DNA of 64,000 nucleotides from Micromonospora halotolerans (GCF_032108445.1 NZ_CP134876.1:5270001-5334000); one strand, 5' to 3'; numbered from the stretch's first letter, positions 1-8,722 are shown. Numbers and translations: made by a program. Notes: generated by a model from the letters alone, not told the origin.

Positions 1-2
1 CC

Positions 3-170
3 TGGCTCGGCTCGACCCTGGGCATGGTCGCCGCGGACGCCCTGGCGATCCTGGTGGGCCGCCTGCTCGGCCGGCACCTGCCGGAGAAGGCCATCCGGTA
101 CGGCGCGGCCGTGCTTTTCGCCATCTCCGGCCTCTGGCTGATCCTGGAGGCGGTCGCCGAGCTGACCTGA
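3..170 (+). CDS. GDT1/TMEM165 (UPF0016) family transporter, C-terminal fragment
   Basis: Only the last 55 residues lie in the window; the gene starts upstream. The fragment reads W-L-G-S-T-L-G-M-V, then two hydrophobic stretches separated by a short basic loop ([15 protein letters not shown]), and ends in [10 protein letters not shown]. This matches the last two membrane helices of the GDT1/UPF0016 family, which exchange Mn2+/Ca2+ for protons. The first repeat, with the ExGDK(S/T) motif, would be outside the window, so the assignment rests on the tail only. A strong hairpin follows directly after the stop codon. Confidence 0.6.
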   Translation, partial: WLGSTLGMVAADALAILVGRLLGRHLPEKAIRYGAAVLFAISGLWLILEAVAELT

Positions 171-174
171 GGCG

Positions 175-216
175 GCGGCCGGTTCCGCCGGGCACGTCGA
201 CGGCGGAACCGGCCGC
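175..216 (+). terminator. Intrinsic terminator after the GDT1-family gene
   Basis: A perfect 16-bp inverted repeat (175-190 with 201-216) and a 10-nt loop begins 4 nt after the stop codon. There is no T-tract, which is usual for actinobacterial hairpin terminators. Confidence 0.75.
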
Positions 217-332
217 GGATGATCGAGGGCCGGGTCACCTGGGTATGAACATCCGGGCGACGCTGCGGCGGGTGACGACCACCGCCTAGCGTGAGCCACG
301 AGAGGAAACCCGACGACCGGGAGGTCCCGCGC

Positions 333-539
333 ATGAGCAGGCACGACGAGCCCAACGAGTACGGCTTCGCCGGGGGCGCCACCGCTCCGGAGCCGCCGCC
401 CGGCGGGCGCTCCGACGAGCAGGACCGGGTCGAGGCGATCGCGGTCCCGGGCGACGACCTCACCGAGCCGGTCGCGGACGCGCTGGAGGAGGAGACCGAG
501 GAGCGCGGCGAGGAGCACCCGGCCGACCGCCGCCGCTGA
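333..539 (+). CDS. Small acidic hypothetical protein
   Basis: This is a 68-residue, very acidic, Pro/Glu/Asp-rich protein with no predicted membrane segment and no recognised domain. The ATG at 333 is chosen because GGGAGG lies 8 nt upstream. An in-frame GTG at 291 would add 14 residues but has no ribosome binding site. The low complexity (EEETEERGEEH) suggests a disordered protein. A strong hairpin follows the stop, and the next gene is convergent. No function can be assigned. Confidence 0.55.
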   Translation: MSRHDEPNEYGFAGGATAPEPPPGGRSDEQDRVEAIAVPGDDLTEPVADALEEETEERGEEHPADRRR

Positions 540-543
540 ACCG

Positions 544-577
544 ACGCGCGCCGGCCGCCACGGCGGCCGGCGCGCGC
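544..577. terminator. Bidirectional terminator between convergent genes
   Basis: A GC-only inverted repeat of about 14 bp lies between the stop codons at 539 (+) and 586 (-). It can serve both converging transcripts. Confidence 0.7.
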
Positions 578-585
578 GTCCGCAC

Positions 586-1887
586 CTACGCGGGCCGCTC
601 CTGGTAGACGTCCGGGATGCCGTCGCCGTCGGAATCCCGGCTCTCCCGCTCGCTGATCCGCCGGTAGACCCGGTTGCGCCGGATCAGCACCGCCGAGGCC
701 AGGCCGGCGGAGACCAGCGAGCCGAGCAGCACGGCCGCCTTCACCCGCTCGTCCTCGGGGCTGCCCGGCCCGAACGCCAGCTCGCCGATGAGCAGCGACA
801 CGGTGAAGCCGATGCCGGCCAGCAGCGCCAGCCCCGCCAGGTCCGCCCAGGTGATCTCCTCGTCGAGTTCGGCCCGGGTGAACCGGGCCAGCAGGAACGT
901 CGAGCCGAACACCCCGACCGCCTTGCCCAGCACGAGCCCGGCCGCCACGCCGAGGACCACCGGGTCGGCGAGGACCGCGGACAGGTCGACGTCGACCAGG
1001 GACACCCCGGCGGCGAAGAACGCGAAGACCGGCACCGCGAGGCCCGCGGAGACCGGCCGCCACCGGTGCTCCAGCCGCTCGGCCAGCCCCGGCCCGCCAC
1101 CCGCGCCGGGGCCTACGGGGACGGTGAAGCCGAGCAGCACCCCGGCCACCGTGGCGTGCACACCGGAGGCGTGCACCAGCGCCCAGGCGGTCACCGCGAG
1201 CGGGAGCAGCGCCCACCACCAGGTGTGCCGGCGCCGCACCAGCAGGGCGAAGGCGGCGACCGGCAGCACCGCGCCGAGCAGGGGCAGCGGGTGGAAGTCG
1301 GCGGTGTAGAAGACCGCGATGATGACGATCGCGAAGAGGTCGTCGACCACCGCGAGGGTGAGCAGGAAGGCCCGCAGCCCCTGCGGCAGGTGTGAGCTGA
1401 CCACCGCGAGCACGGCGAGCGCGAAGGCGATGTCGGTGGCCGTGGGGATGGCCCAGCCGCGCAGTCCTTCGCCGCCGGCCGCGAGCGTCACCGTGAGGTA
1501 GACCAGTGCCGGCACGACCATCCCGCCCAGCGCGGCCACCACCGGCAGTGCCGCGCGGCGCGGGTCGCGCAGGTCGCCGGCCACGAACTCCCGCTTGAGC
1601 TCCAGCCCGGCCACGAAGAAGAAGATCGCCAGCAGGCCGTCGGCGGCCCAGGCGGCGAGGCTGAGGTCCAGGTGCAGCCCGGCGCCATCCGGCCAGGGCA
1701 CCCACTCGCCGAGGCCGGCGTACGCGGCCCGCCAGGGGGAGTTGGCCCAGACCAGGGCGACCAGCGCGCCGAGCAGGAGCAGTCCGCCGCCGACCGTCTC
1801 GGTGCGCAGCACGTCGGCCAGGAAGCGGGCCTCCGGCCAGGAGCGGCGGGACAGCAGGCGGGGGGACGGTGGGCGGCGTTCGGTCAT
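586..1887 (-). CDS. nhaA: Na+/H+ antiporter NhaA
   Basis: This inner-membrane sodium/proton antiporter has 433 residues from the ATG at 1887; an in-frame ATG at 1947 gives 453. It has about 11-12 hydrophobic helices. Family signatures are visible: [13 protein letters not shown] on helix IV and [15 protein letters not shown] with the paired Asp that correspond to the Na+/H+ binding aspartates of E. coli NhaA. No strong ribosome binding site decides between the two starts; 1887 is preferred because the extra 20 residues are not NhaA-like. The cytoplasmic C-terminus is odd: after a basic stretch it ends with DSDGDGIPD, a DxDxDG calcium-loop-like motif. Identification is secure. Confidence 0.93.
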   Translation of the reverse strand: MTERRPPSPRLLSRRSWPEARFLADVLRTETVGGGLLLLGALVALVWANSPWRAAYAGLGEWVPWPDGAGLHLDLSLAAWAADGLLAIFFFVAGLELKREFVAGDLRDPRRAALPVVAALGGMVVPALVYLTVTLAAGGEGLRGWAIPTATDIAFALAVLAVVSSHLPQGLRAFLLTLAVVDDLFAIVIIAVFYTADFHPLPLLGAVLPVAAFALLVRRRHTWWWALLPLAVTAWALVHASGVHATVAGVLLGFTVPVGPGAGGGPGLAERLEHRWRPVSAGLAVPVFAFFAAGVSLVDVDLSAVLADPVVLGVAAGLVLGKAVGVFGSTFLLARFTRAELDEEITWADLAGLALLAGIGFTVSLLIGELAFGPGSPEDERVKAAVLLGSLVSAGLASAVLIRRNRVYRRISERESRDSDGDGIPDVYQERPA

Positions 1888-2082
1888 GCGGCGTCCGTTC
1901 GGAAGAAGGGTCGGCGGAGTCGTCGCCGACCAGACTTCCCGGCACACCGGTTCCGACCCTATCCGGCCGGCCGGCCGACCGGCCGCACCACGTGGCCGGG
2001 TCCGGCGTTAACAGGAGGAGGGCCGCCACACCGGCGGCCTGACGATCCATGGGTTGCCCGGATATGTGCTCCGAAATGGAAG

Positions 2083-2110
2083 GATCCGAACCGTCTGTGC
2101 GGTTCTGATC
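2083..2110 (+). promoter_or_regulatory. Hairpin in the upstream region of the tyrosine-kinase gene
   Basis: The 1888-2237 gap contains no gene. It is less GC-rich than its surroundings from about 2050 to 2160. An 11-bp stem with one mismatch (2083-2093 with 2100-2110, 6-nt loop TCTGTG) lies about 130 nt upstream of the start codon. It could be an operator or a 5'-UTR structure. A TTTCTAG word at 2177-2183 recurs upstream of the DUF4012 gene at 5742-5748. Confidence 0.35.
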
Positions 2111-2237
2111 GTTTACATTCGCTGAGTCGCTTACCGTCGTGTATAGGCGTTTTTGATCCTGGCACGCGTACTGGGGTTTCTAGGGGGGCTTTCGTGCAGT
2201 TTCATCGGCAGACCGGCGTGTGGCGAGGGGGAGCGTG

Positions 2238-3692
2238 ATGGACGTTCTCGGTTATCTGCGTCTGGTCCGACGCCACTGGTGGATCGTGCTGGTCACGGTG
2301 ATGGTCGCCCTGGGCACCGCCGCTCTGGTGACGGTCCGGACGGCACCGCGTTACGAGGCCACGGTGACCTTCTTCGTCACCACGCCGAGCCAGGGCGTCA
2401 CCGACGCCTACCAGGGCGGCCTCTTCCTCCAGCAGCGGGTGAAGTCCTACGGTGACCTGCTCACCAGTGACCGGCTGGCGCAGAGCGTCGTCGCCGAGGC
2501 CCCGCTCGGGCTCACCGCCGACCAGGTGCAGCGCCGGATCACCACCTCCACGGAGGCCGGCACCGTGCTGCTGAAGGCCACCGTCACCGACACCGACCAG
2601 ACCCGGGCCCTGAAGACCACCGAGACGCTCTCGGCCAAGTTCATCGAGCTGGTGCAGAAGGTGGAGACCCCGCCGGACGGCAAGGCGCCGCCGATCAAGC
2701 TCGAGGTGGTCAGCGGTCCCCGGGTGACCTCGAACCCGGTCTCGCCGCAGCCGGTGCGGAACCTGGTCCTCGGCGGCCTGCTGGGCCTGCTGCTCGGGGC
2801 GGGGCTGGCCGTGCTGCGGGGGCTGGCCGACGTCCGGATGCGGGACGCGGCCGCGCTCCAGCGGGTCACCGGCAGCCCGCTGCTCGGCGAGATACCGTTC
2901 GAGTCCGGGGCCAAGTCGGCTCCGCTGATCGTCGGCGAGGCGGCCAACTCGCGGCGCGCCGAAGCGGTCCGGAAGCTGCGGACCAACCTGCGCTTCGTCG
3001 ACGTGCACGAGCCCGCCCGGGTCATCGCGGTCACCAGCGCGCTGCAGGGCGAGGGCAAGACCACGATGGCCTGCAACACCGCCATCGCCCTGGCCGAGGC
3101 CGGTTGGCGGGTGCTGCTCATCGACGCCGACCTGCGCCGTCCTAAGGTCGCCGACTACCTCGGCGTGGACGGCGGGGTGGGCCTCACCGACGTGCTGGTC
3201 GGAGACGTGCAGGTCGGCGACGTGGTGCAGCGGTGGGGCGACAAGTCGCTGCTCGTGCTGCCCAGCGGCGCGACCCCGCCCAATCCCAGCGAGCTGCTCG
3301 GCTCCAAGGCGATGGCGGACCTGCTGGTGGCGCTGCGCGAGTCGGCGGACATCGTGGTCATCGACACCGCGCCGCTGCTCGCGGTCACCGACGGCGTGGT
3401 GGTGGCCGTGCAGGCCGACGGCGCGCTGCTGGTCACCCAGCAGGGGCGGACCTCGCGCAGCCAGGTCGCCGCCGCGGCCCACGCCCTGCACTCGGTCTCG
3501 GTGCGCCTGCTCGGCTGCGTGCTGAACATGGCCAAGGTGGCCAAGGCGGACGCCTACCAGTACGAGGCGTACAAGGTGGCCGTGCCGGCCGCCGGGCCGT
3601 CCGTACCCGCCGACCGGGCCGGCGTGGCCCGGCGCGGGGAGCAGGTCCCCGCGGGCGATCACACCCAGGAACTCACCCGGCTGTCCCGATGA
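2238..3692 (+). CDS. Polysaccharide co-polymerase / bacterial tyrosine autokinase (Wzz-BY-kinase)
   Basis: This 484-residue membrane protein should control exopolysaccharide chain length and export. It has a Wzz-type N-terminal region with a first helix at about residues 13-33, an extracellular segment, and a second helix at about 175-195 (NLVLGGLLGLLLGAGLAVL). A cytoplasmic BY-kinase follows: Walker A ALQGEGKTT at about 268-276, Walker A' LLIDADLRRP, and Walker B VVIDTAPLL. The Tyr-rich cluster YQYEAY near residue 440 is a likely autophosphorylation site. The ATG at 2238 is preceded by GGGGGAG; upstream in-frame starts lack this. Its 3' end overlaps the opposing phosphatase by 20 bp. This is the usual kinase/phosphatase pair of capsule systems, but here it is convergent rather than co-transcribed. 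Confidence 0.9.
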   Translation: MDVLGYLRLVRRHWWIVLVTVMVALGTAALVTVRTAPRYEATVTFFVTTPSQGVTDAYQGGLFLQQRVKSYGDLLTSDRLAQSVVAEAPLGLTADQVQRRITTSTEAGTVLLKATVTDTDQTRALKTTETLSAKFIELVQKVETPPDGKAPPIKLEVVSGPRVTSNPVSPQPVRNLVLGGLLGLLLGAGLAVLRGLADVRMRDAAALQRVTGSPLLGEIPFESGAKSAPLIVGEAANSRRAEAVRKLRTNLRFVDVHEPARVIAVTSALQGEGKTTMACNTAIALAEAGWRVLLIDADLRRPKVADYLGVDGGVGLTDVLVGDVQVGDVVQRWGDKSLLVLPSGATPPNPSELLGSKAMADLLVALRESADIVVIDTAPLLAVTDGVVVAVQADGALLVTQQGRTSRSQVAAAAHALHSVSVRLLGCVLNMAKVAKADAYQYEAYKVAVPAAGPSVPADRAGVARRGEQVPAGDHTQELTRLSR

Positions 3693-4269
3693 GCGCGAGC
3701 ACCGGTCGAATCGACCGCTCGATCTCCTCGGCGCAGCGCCGGAAGTCGGCGGGGGAGCCGCCGATCGGGTCGCGCAGGTCGTCCGCGTCGAGGGTGGCGG
3801 GTTGCAACCGCCCCCGGGCGCGGGCGGCCGCCGCCACGGCGGTCCGCAACGGCGAGTCCTCGCCCGGGGCGGCCGGCGCGATCGGCTCGGCCGGCTCGGT
3901 CACCTCGGTCGCCTCGACCGAGGCGGCCGCGGCCAGCCGGGCGAACTGGCGGAGCGTGAAGGTCCGGTGCAGCGCGGCCGGGGCCAGCGCGGTGCAGACC
4001 GAGCGTTGCCGCCGGGTCGCCGTCAGCACCAGGGCGGCCCGGGTCAGGTGCTCCGGTCGGAGCCGGCGGGTGCGGAACGCCGCCGGGTCGGCGCCGGTCC
4101 GGGCGGCGACCTCGACCGCGTACGGGTGCATGGCCGCCCCGTCGAGCGCGTCGGTGCCCGCGCTGGTCACCACGACCGGCAGGTCCCGCAGCAGCCGGCG
4201 GGCGATGAACTCCGCCATCGGTGACCGGCACATGTTGGCGTGGCAGACGAAGAGCACCCCGTCGACCAT
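3673..4269 (-). CDS. Low molecular weight protein-tyrosine phosphatase (Wzb-like)
   Basis: This 198-residue cytoplasmic phosphatase has the family signature right at the N-terminus, VCHANMCRSPMAE, a CX5R(S/T) loop with nucleophilic Cys and Arg. The likely substrate is the phosphotyrosine cluster of the neighbouring BY-kinase (inference from pairing). The family is usually about 150 residues; the C-terminal part here is longer and alanine-rich. The ATG at 4269 follows AGAGGGG at good spacing, so it is preferred over the GTG/ATG starts seven or more codons upstream. It overlaps the kinase tail by 20 bp, so transcription of each gene could interfere with the other. Confidence 0.88.
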   Translation of the reverse strand: MVDGVLFVCHANMCRSPMAEFIARRLLRDLPVVVTSAGTDALDGAAMHPYAVEVAARTGADPAAFRTRRLRPEHLTRAALVLTATRRQRSVCTALAPAALHRTFTLRQFARLAAAASVEATEVTEPAEPIAPAAPGEDSPLRTAVAAAARARGRLQPATLDADDLRDPIGGSPADFRRCAEEIERSIRPVLALIGTAG

Positions 4270-4413
4270 CTGCACCCCTCTCGTCGGCACGGTCGCGGGA
4301 CGCGGCGCCGCGACGGCGGTGTTCCGGCGATCGCGGCCGGTCGCAGAGGGGATGCCGGCATCCTACGGGGTGCCGGGGCCTGCGCGTCGGGAAGCCGCGC
4401 CGGGAGCGCGGCC

Positions 4414-5637
4414 ATGAAGATCGGCATCCTGTCGTACCACTTCCCGCCCGAGCCCGCGTTCATCCCGGGGAGCCTGGCCGAGGAGTTGGCCGCCCGCGGC
4501 CACGAGGTACGCGTGCTCACCGGCTTCCCGGACTATCCCGGCGGCCACGTGTATCCGGGCTGGCGGCAGCGCTGGCGGCACCAGACGCACAGCGACCGGC
4601 TGACCGTTCGCCGGGTGCCCCGGTACGGGGCCGGCGAGGGCTCGGCGCGGATGGCGAGCTGGCTCTCCTTCGCCGGGAGCGTGGCGCTGACCGGCCGGCG
4701 CTACCTCGGCGACGTCGACGCCCTGTACGTCTTCCAGCTCCCGGCGGTCACCTTCGCCGCGGCCGGCCTGCTGCGGATGCTCGGCCGGGTGCCGACCGTG
4801 CTGCACGTGCAGGACGTCTGGCCGGAGGAGGAGCCGTCCCGGGCGGGGGAGACCCGCCGGTGGTCGGGCCGGCTTGACGCCACCCTGCGCCGGATCTACC
4901 AGGAGGCGGGGGCCGTCGCAGTCACCGCACCCTCCATGCGGGACGTGGTCGTCGCCGGGGGCGCCGACCCGGACCGGGTGCGGGTGGTGCTGAACTGGAC
5001 CGACGAGCGGATCTTCCGCCCGACCGAGCCCAGCCGGGCGGCCCGGAACCTGATCCGCCGGGACGACCGTTCCGTGGTGATGCACGCCGGCACGATCGGC
5101 GTACGGCAGGGGCTGGAGACCGCGGTGCGCGCGGCGGCCGCGCTGGGCGACCGGATGGACCTGGTCCTGGTCGGCTCGGGGGCCGAGGAGCGGCGGGTGC
5201 GGGGGCTCGCCGCCCAGCTGCGGGCCGACAACGTGCGGTTCGTCGACCGGCGGTCCCCACTGGACATGCCGGAGCTGTACGCGGCGGCCGACTACCAGCT
5301 GGTCATGCTGCGGGACCTGCCGGAGCTGCGGGGCATGGTGCCCGGCAAGCTCCAGGCCGCGCTGTCCTGCGGCGCGCCCGTGGTGGCGTCGGCGGGTGGC
5401 GACACGGTGGCGCTGGTGGAACGGGCGCGGGCCGGGCTGTCCTGCCCGCCGGAGGACTGGGCGGCGCTGGCGGACCGGTTCTGGCTCGCCTCGGCGATCC
5501 CACCGCCGGCCCGGGCGGACATGGGTCGCCGGGGGCGGGAGGCCTACCTGCGGGAGATGTCCCTGCGGGCCGGCGTCGACCGGATCGAGGGGCTGCTGCG
5601 CGAGGTCTCGTCGCGAGCCGGGGGCGTTCGCCGCTGA
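4414..5637 (+). CDS. GT4-family glycosyltransferase (WbuB-like)
   Basis: This 407-residue GT-B glycosyltransferase starts with MKIGILSYHFPPEPAF and RGHEVRVLTGFPDYPGG, typical of WbuB/CapM-like enzymes that add sugars to lipid-linked exopolysaccharide precursors. The C-terminal Rossmann domain has VVMHAGTIGVRQGLE, the donor loop RSPLDMPELYAAADYQLV, and the E-x7-E type region LRGMVPGKLQAALSCGAPVV. The ATG at 4414 has CGGGAG upstream. It is divergent from the phosphatase. An AT-richer gap then precedes the DUF4012 gene, so the two may have separate promoters. The sugar and acceptor cannot be read from the sequence. Confidence 0.88.
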   Translation: MKIGILSYHFPPEPAFIPGSLAEELAARGHEVRVLTGFPDYPGGHVYPGWRQRWRHQTHSDRLTVRRVPRYGAGEGSARMASWLSFAGSVALTGRRYLGDVDALYVFQLPAVTFAAAGLLRMLGRVPTVLHVQDVWPEEEPSRAGETRRWSGRLDATLRRIYQEAGAVAVTAPSMRDVVVAGGADPDRVRVVLNWTDERIFRPTEPSRAARNLIRRDDRSVVMHAGTIGVRQGLETAVRAAAALGDRMDLVLVGSGAEERRVRGLAAQLRADNVRFVDRRSPLDMPELYAAADYQLVMLRDLPELRGMVPGKLQAALSCGAPVVASAGGDTVALVERARAGLSCPPEDWAALADRFWLASAIPPPARADMGRRGREAYLREMSLRAGVDRIEGLLREVSSRAGGVRR

Positions 5638-5707
5638 TCGGAGCGGTTCTCACAAAAAGCACACAACGGCTAAGTGCACGATAACGCCCTGAACCGGTGG
5701 AAATTCG

Positions 5708-5750
5708 TGCTAGAAAGCGATCAATCGTCAACGGTGTCCGGTTTCTAGCA
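5708..5750 (+). promoter_or_regulatory. Inverted repeat in the promoter region of the DUF4012 gene
   Basis: The gap 5638-5761 is unusually AT-rich for this genome. It holds a perfect 9-bp inverted repeat, TGCTAGAAA (5708-5716) and TTTCTAGCA (5742-5750), 25 nt apart, ending 11 nt before the GTG start. The right arm shares GGTTTCTAG or a close variant with the region before the tyrosine kinase (2175-2183). A shared regulator of the surface-polysaccharide genes is possible but unproven. Confidence 0.4.
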
Positions 5751-5761
5751 GGGAGAGTGGA

Positions 5762-7546
5762 GTGACGGAAAGCGGTGGGCTGCCCCGCCGGCGGCGGCGC
5801 TCCCGGCGCCGCAGCCGGGCCCGCGTACGCCGGGTCCTGCTCGTCGGACTGGTCGTGGTCTCGGTGCTGCTCGCCGCCGGCGGGTGGGTCGGGTTCCGCG
5901 GCTGGCAGGCCCGGGCGCACCTGCTCAACGCTGCCGGCCTGGCCCAGGAGCTGAGCACCCAGGTGGTCGGCGGCGACGTGGCCCGGGCCCAGCGCACGCT
6001 GGCCGCGCTCCAGGAGCAGGCCGCCTCGGCCCGGACCGCCACCGGCGACCCGGCCTGGTGGCTCGGCCAGCAGGCTCCCTACGCGGGCGACGATCTGGCC
6101 GCGGTGCGTCAGATCGCGGTCGCCGTGGACGACCTGGCCCGGCTCGCCTTCCCCACCCTGCTCCGGGTCGACCTCGCGTCGCTGGTGCCGAAGGAGGGAA
6201 AGCTCGACCTGGGCCGGCTGCGTGCCGTCTCGGCCGAGGTCTCCGCCGCCGACCGGGCGGTGCGGCAGACCGAGGAGCGGTTGCGGGCGGTGTCCACCGA
6301 CGACCTGGTCGGGCAGGTGCGGGACGCGGTCTCCGGGTTGCGGGCCGAGCTGGAGCGGCTGGGCGAACTCACCTCCGCCGCGGACCAGGGCGCCAAGCTG
6401 CTGCCGTCGCTGCTCGGCGCCGATGGTCCCCGCAGCTACCTGCTCGTCTCGCAGAATCCGGCCGAGCTGCGCGCCACCGGGGGCATGTTCGGCGCGTACG
6501 CCGTGCTGCAGGCCGAGGGTGGCCGGATCCGGATGTCCGGCCAGAAGAGCGCGAGCAGCCTCGCGTCGTTCACGCCGCCGCTGCCGGTGAGCCGGGAGCT
6601 GCGCAATCTCTGGAAGGACCTCCCCGGGACGTACCCGGCGGACGTCAACCTCAGCCCGGACTTCCCGACGGCGGCGGCCCTGTACCGGGAGATGGTCCGC
6701 CGGCGCACCGGCACCGAGGTGGACGGCGTGCTCGCGGTGGATCCGCTGGTGCTGTCGTATCTCCTCGGCGTGCTCGGACCGGTTACCGTGCCGGACCAGC
6801 CGAGCCTGGCCGGCAGCACCGTGGTCCGGACCCTGCTCAGCGACGCCTACCGGACGCTGGACACCAAGGCGCAGGACGCCTTCTTCGCGCGGGCGGCGTC
6901 CGCGGTGTTCGACGCCCTCTTCACGAAAGCCGTCAACCCTCGGTCCCTTTTGACCGTTTTCAACCGTTCTATTGCCGAACGTCGGATATTGTTCTGGAGT
7001 GCCCATCCCGCGGAGCAGCGCGTCCTCGGCGACAGCCGGTTGGCCGGGAAGCTTCGCGAGAAGGACATCGTGCCGACCGTCGGCGTGTTCCTCAACGACG
7101 GCAGCGGCGCGAAGCTCGGCTACTACCTGAGGTTCTCGGCAACCGTGACGGTCGGCGACTGCCAGCCGGAAGGGCGCCGCGAGTTGCGGCTACGGGTCAC
7201 GGTCCACTCGACCGTCCCGCGGTCGGGCCTGTCCGAGTCGGTCACCGGCCTCGCCCTCTCCGGCGATCCGTACACCGCCCGAACCCTGGTGTCGGTGTAC
7301 ACCCCGACCGGAGGGGCGGTGCTCGCCGGCCGGCTGGACGGCAAGGACACCGCGATGGGCAGCGGGACCGCCGGTAGCCGCCAGGTGACCGTGGCGACCG
7401 TGGAGGTCAAGCCGGGCAAGACCCGGACCCTCGACGTCACCCTGCTCACCGGAAAGACGAGCGCCGGCACTGCCGAGCTGGTGCTCACACCCACCGTCAC
7501 CCCATGGACCACCCAAGTTGTTTCCGCACCAAGCTGTGATCAGTAG
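5762..7546 (+). CDS. DUF4012 domain-containing membrane-anchored protein
   Basis: The 594-residue protein has an Arg-rich N-terminus, one membrane anchor at about residues 22-42 and a long extracytoplasmic region. The centre matches DUF4012, a domain common in actinobacterial polysaccharide loci: GADGPRSYLLVSQNPAELR, ATGGMFGAYAVL, VDGVLAVDPLVLSYLLGVLGPV. Its biochemical role is unknown; domain relatives suggest cell-surface assembly. The GTG start follows GGGAG. A patch at about 6925-7010 is rich in codons rare elsewhere here (TTG, CTT, ATA, CGT, TCT, AGT). The next gene begins 13 nt downstream and its ribosome binding site overlaps this stop, so the two form an operon. Confidence 0.82.
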   Translation: MTESGGLPRRRRRSRRRSRARVRRVLLVGLVVVSVLLAAGGWVGFRGWQARAHLLNAAGLAQELSTQVVGGDVARAQRTLAALQEQAASARTATGDPAWWLGQQAPYAGDDLAAVRQIAVAVDDLARLAFPTLLRVDLASLVPKEGKLDLGRLRAVSAEVSAADRAVRQTEERLRAVSTDDLVGQVRDAVSGLRAELERLGELTSAADQGAKLLPSLLGADGPRSYLLVSQNPAELRATGGMFGAYAVLQAEGGRIRMSGQKSASSLASFTPPLPVSRELRNLWKDLPGTYPADVNLSPDFPTAAALYREMVRRRTGTEVDGVLAVDPLVLSYLLGVLGPVTVPDQPSLAGSTVVRTLLSDAYRTLDTKAQDAFFARAASAVFDALFTKAVNPRSLLTVFNRSIAERRILFWSAHPAEQRVLGDSRLAGKLREKDIVPTVGVFLNDGSGAKLGYYLRFSATVTVGDCQPEGRRELRLRVTVHSTVPRSGLSESVTGLALSGDPYTARTLVSVYTPTGGAVLAGRLDGKDTAMGSGTAGSRQVTVATVEVKPGKTRTLDVTLLTGKTSAGTAELVLTPTVTPWTTQVVSAPSCDQ

Positions 7547-7559
7547 GAGGGAATCCATC

Positions 7560-8171
7560 ATGCGGCTATCCCGCATCATCATGGCGTTCACGGTCGGCCT
7601 GGCCGTGGCGGCCGTGCCGACCGCGGCCGGCGCGGCACAGCCGCAGCCACCCGTGTACCCGCCGACAGTGTCGCTGACCATCGAGCCGCCGGCCATCCGT
7701 CTCGGCGACGGAAGCTTCACGCTCCATGGCGAGGGCTTCGTGGCCGGCGCGGTCAGGATCGACGTGGAGATCAGCGGCAACCCCAACGCTGCACCCGCCC
7801 AGGGGACGGTTCGCCGCAGCGACGGCAGCGCCGTCGCGATGAGCGCGGTGGCCTACCAGCAGCCGCAGCCGGCGCCGACCACGTTCAGCGCGACGGCGGC
7901 CGGTGACGGCACGTTCACCATCACCTACAAGCCCAGCCGGACCGGGCGGCACCACTTCACCGCCACGCAGGGGAATCAGGCGGACGATGCCACGGGCATC
8001 GTCCTGCCGGCTCGACCGGGGCGGCCGGGCGGCGGCAACCTGCCGGTGACCGGTGACAGCCTCGGCACCCCGCTGAAGCTCGGCGGTGGCCTGGCCGGTG
8101 CGGGTGCGGTGCTGGTGCTGCTCTCGCTGGCCTGGCGTCGGCGCGGTCGCTTCGGGATCGGCTCCCGCTGA
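7560..8171 (+). CDS. Sortase-anchored (LPVTG) exported protein
   Basis: The 203-residue protein has a signal peptide (residues 1-25, cleavage near GAA-QP). One immunoglobulin-like segment follows (LRLGDGSFTLHGEGFVAGAVRI) with Gly/Pro linkers. A complete sorting signal ends it: LPVTG at about residue 161, a hydrophobic helix and the basic tail RRRGR. It should be covalently attached to peptidoglycan by a class E or F type sortase; no sortase gene is in the window. Start ATG 7560 has AGGAGGG at ideal spacing. It is co-transcribed with the DUF4012 gene and closed by a strong terminator. The binding partner is unknown. Confidence 0.82.
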   Translation: MRLSRIIMAFTVGLAVAAVPTAAGAAQPQPPVYPPTVSLTIEPPAIRLGDGSFTLHGEGFVAGAVRIDVEISGNPNAAPAQGTVRRSDGSAVAMSAVAYQQPQPAPTTFSATAAGDGTFTITYKPSRTGRHHFTATQGNQADDATGIVLPARPGRPGGGNLPVTGDSLGTPLKLGGGLAGAGAVLVLLSLAWRRRGRFGIGSR

Positions 8172-8207
8172 TCCTGCCGCACCCCGGGCGACGCCCGGAC
8201 CGTTCCC

Positions 8208-8244
8208 GAAGGTGCCCGCCGGACCACGTCCGGCGGGCACCTTC
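8208..8244 (+). terminator. Strong intrinsic terminator of the exopolysaccharide/surface block
   Basis: A perfect 17-bp stem (8208-8224 with 8228-8244) with a 3-nt loop lies 37 nt after the LPVTG gene stop. It ends the DUF4012-LPVTG transcript. Confidence 0.85.
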
Positions 8245-8279
8245 GCGTCTGCCGATCCCCGGTGCCGCACAATGACCGG

Positions 8280-8699
8280 ATGGACCCGACGCAGCCGTGG
8301 ACGGACCGTACCGGCCTGCTGGTGCTGCCCGGAGGCGCCACCGTACGCGGGCGGCGGATCGCCGCCCCCGCCGCGCCCGCCGACTTCGCCCTGCTGCTGG
8401 CGCCCGGTCCGGAGCCGGCCTGGCCGGCCCGCCGGATCCGCTGGCCCGACTTCTGGCTGCCGCGCGACCGCGCCGACGCGCTCGACACGCTGCGGGAGGC
8501 GTGGCGCCGCGCGTACGCGGGCGAGCGGGTCGAGGTCGCCTGCCACGGCGGCGTCGGACGAACCGGCACGGCCCTCGCCGCCCTGGCCGTCCTCGACGGG
8601 CTCGGCCCCGAGCAGGCGGTGACCTGGGTCCGGGCGGGCTACCACCGGCGCGCGGTGGAGACCCCGTGGCAGCGCCGATGGCTGCGCGGCGTCAGCTGA
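8280..8699 (+). CDS. Small protein-tyrosine / dual-specificity phosphatase-like protein
   Basis: The protein has 139 residues. The signature ACHGGVGRTGTALAALAVL is a CX5RT/S phosphatase loop. It is preceded by WPDFWLPRD, where the general acid Asp of dual-specificity phosphatases would lie. The C-terminal helix ends with VRAGYHRRAVETPWQRRWL. Actinobacterial homologues are usually annotated as protein phosphatases without known substrate. The ATG at 8280 fits the family length; an ATG six codons upstream is possible. It sits between a terminator and a D,D-carboxypeptidase gene, with no obvious operon. Confidence 0.75.
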   Translation: MDPTQPWTDRTGLLVLPGGATVRGRRIAAPAAPADFALLLAPGPEPAWPARRIRWPDFWLPRDRADALDTLREAWRRAYAGERVEVACHGGVGRTGTALAALAVLDGLGPEQAVTWVRAGYHRRAVETPWQRRWLRGVS

Positions 8700-8722
8700 G
8701 CCGCTCGATAGGGTGCCTCTTC

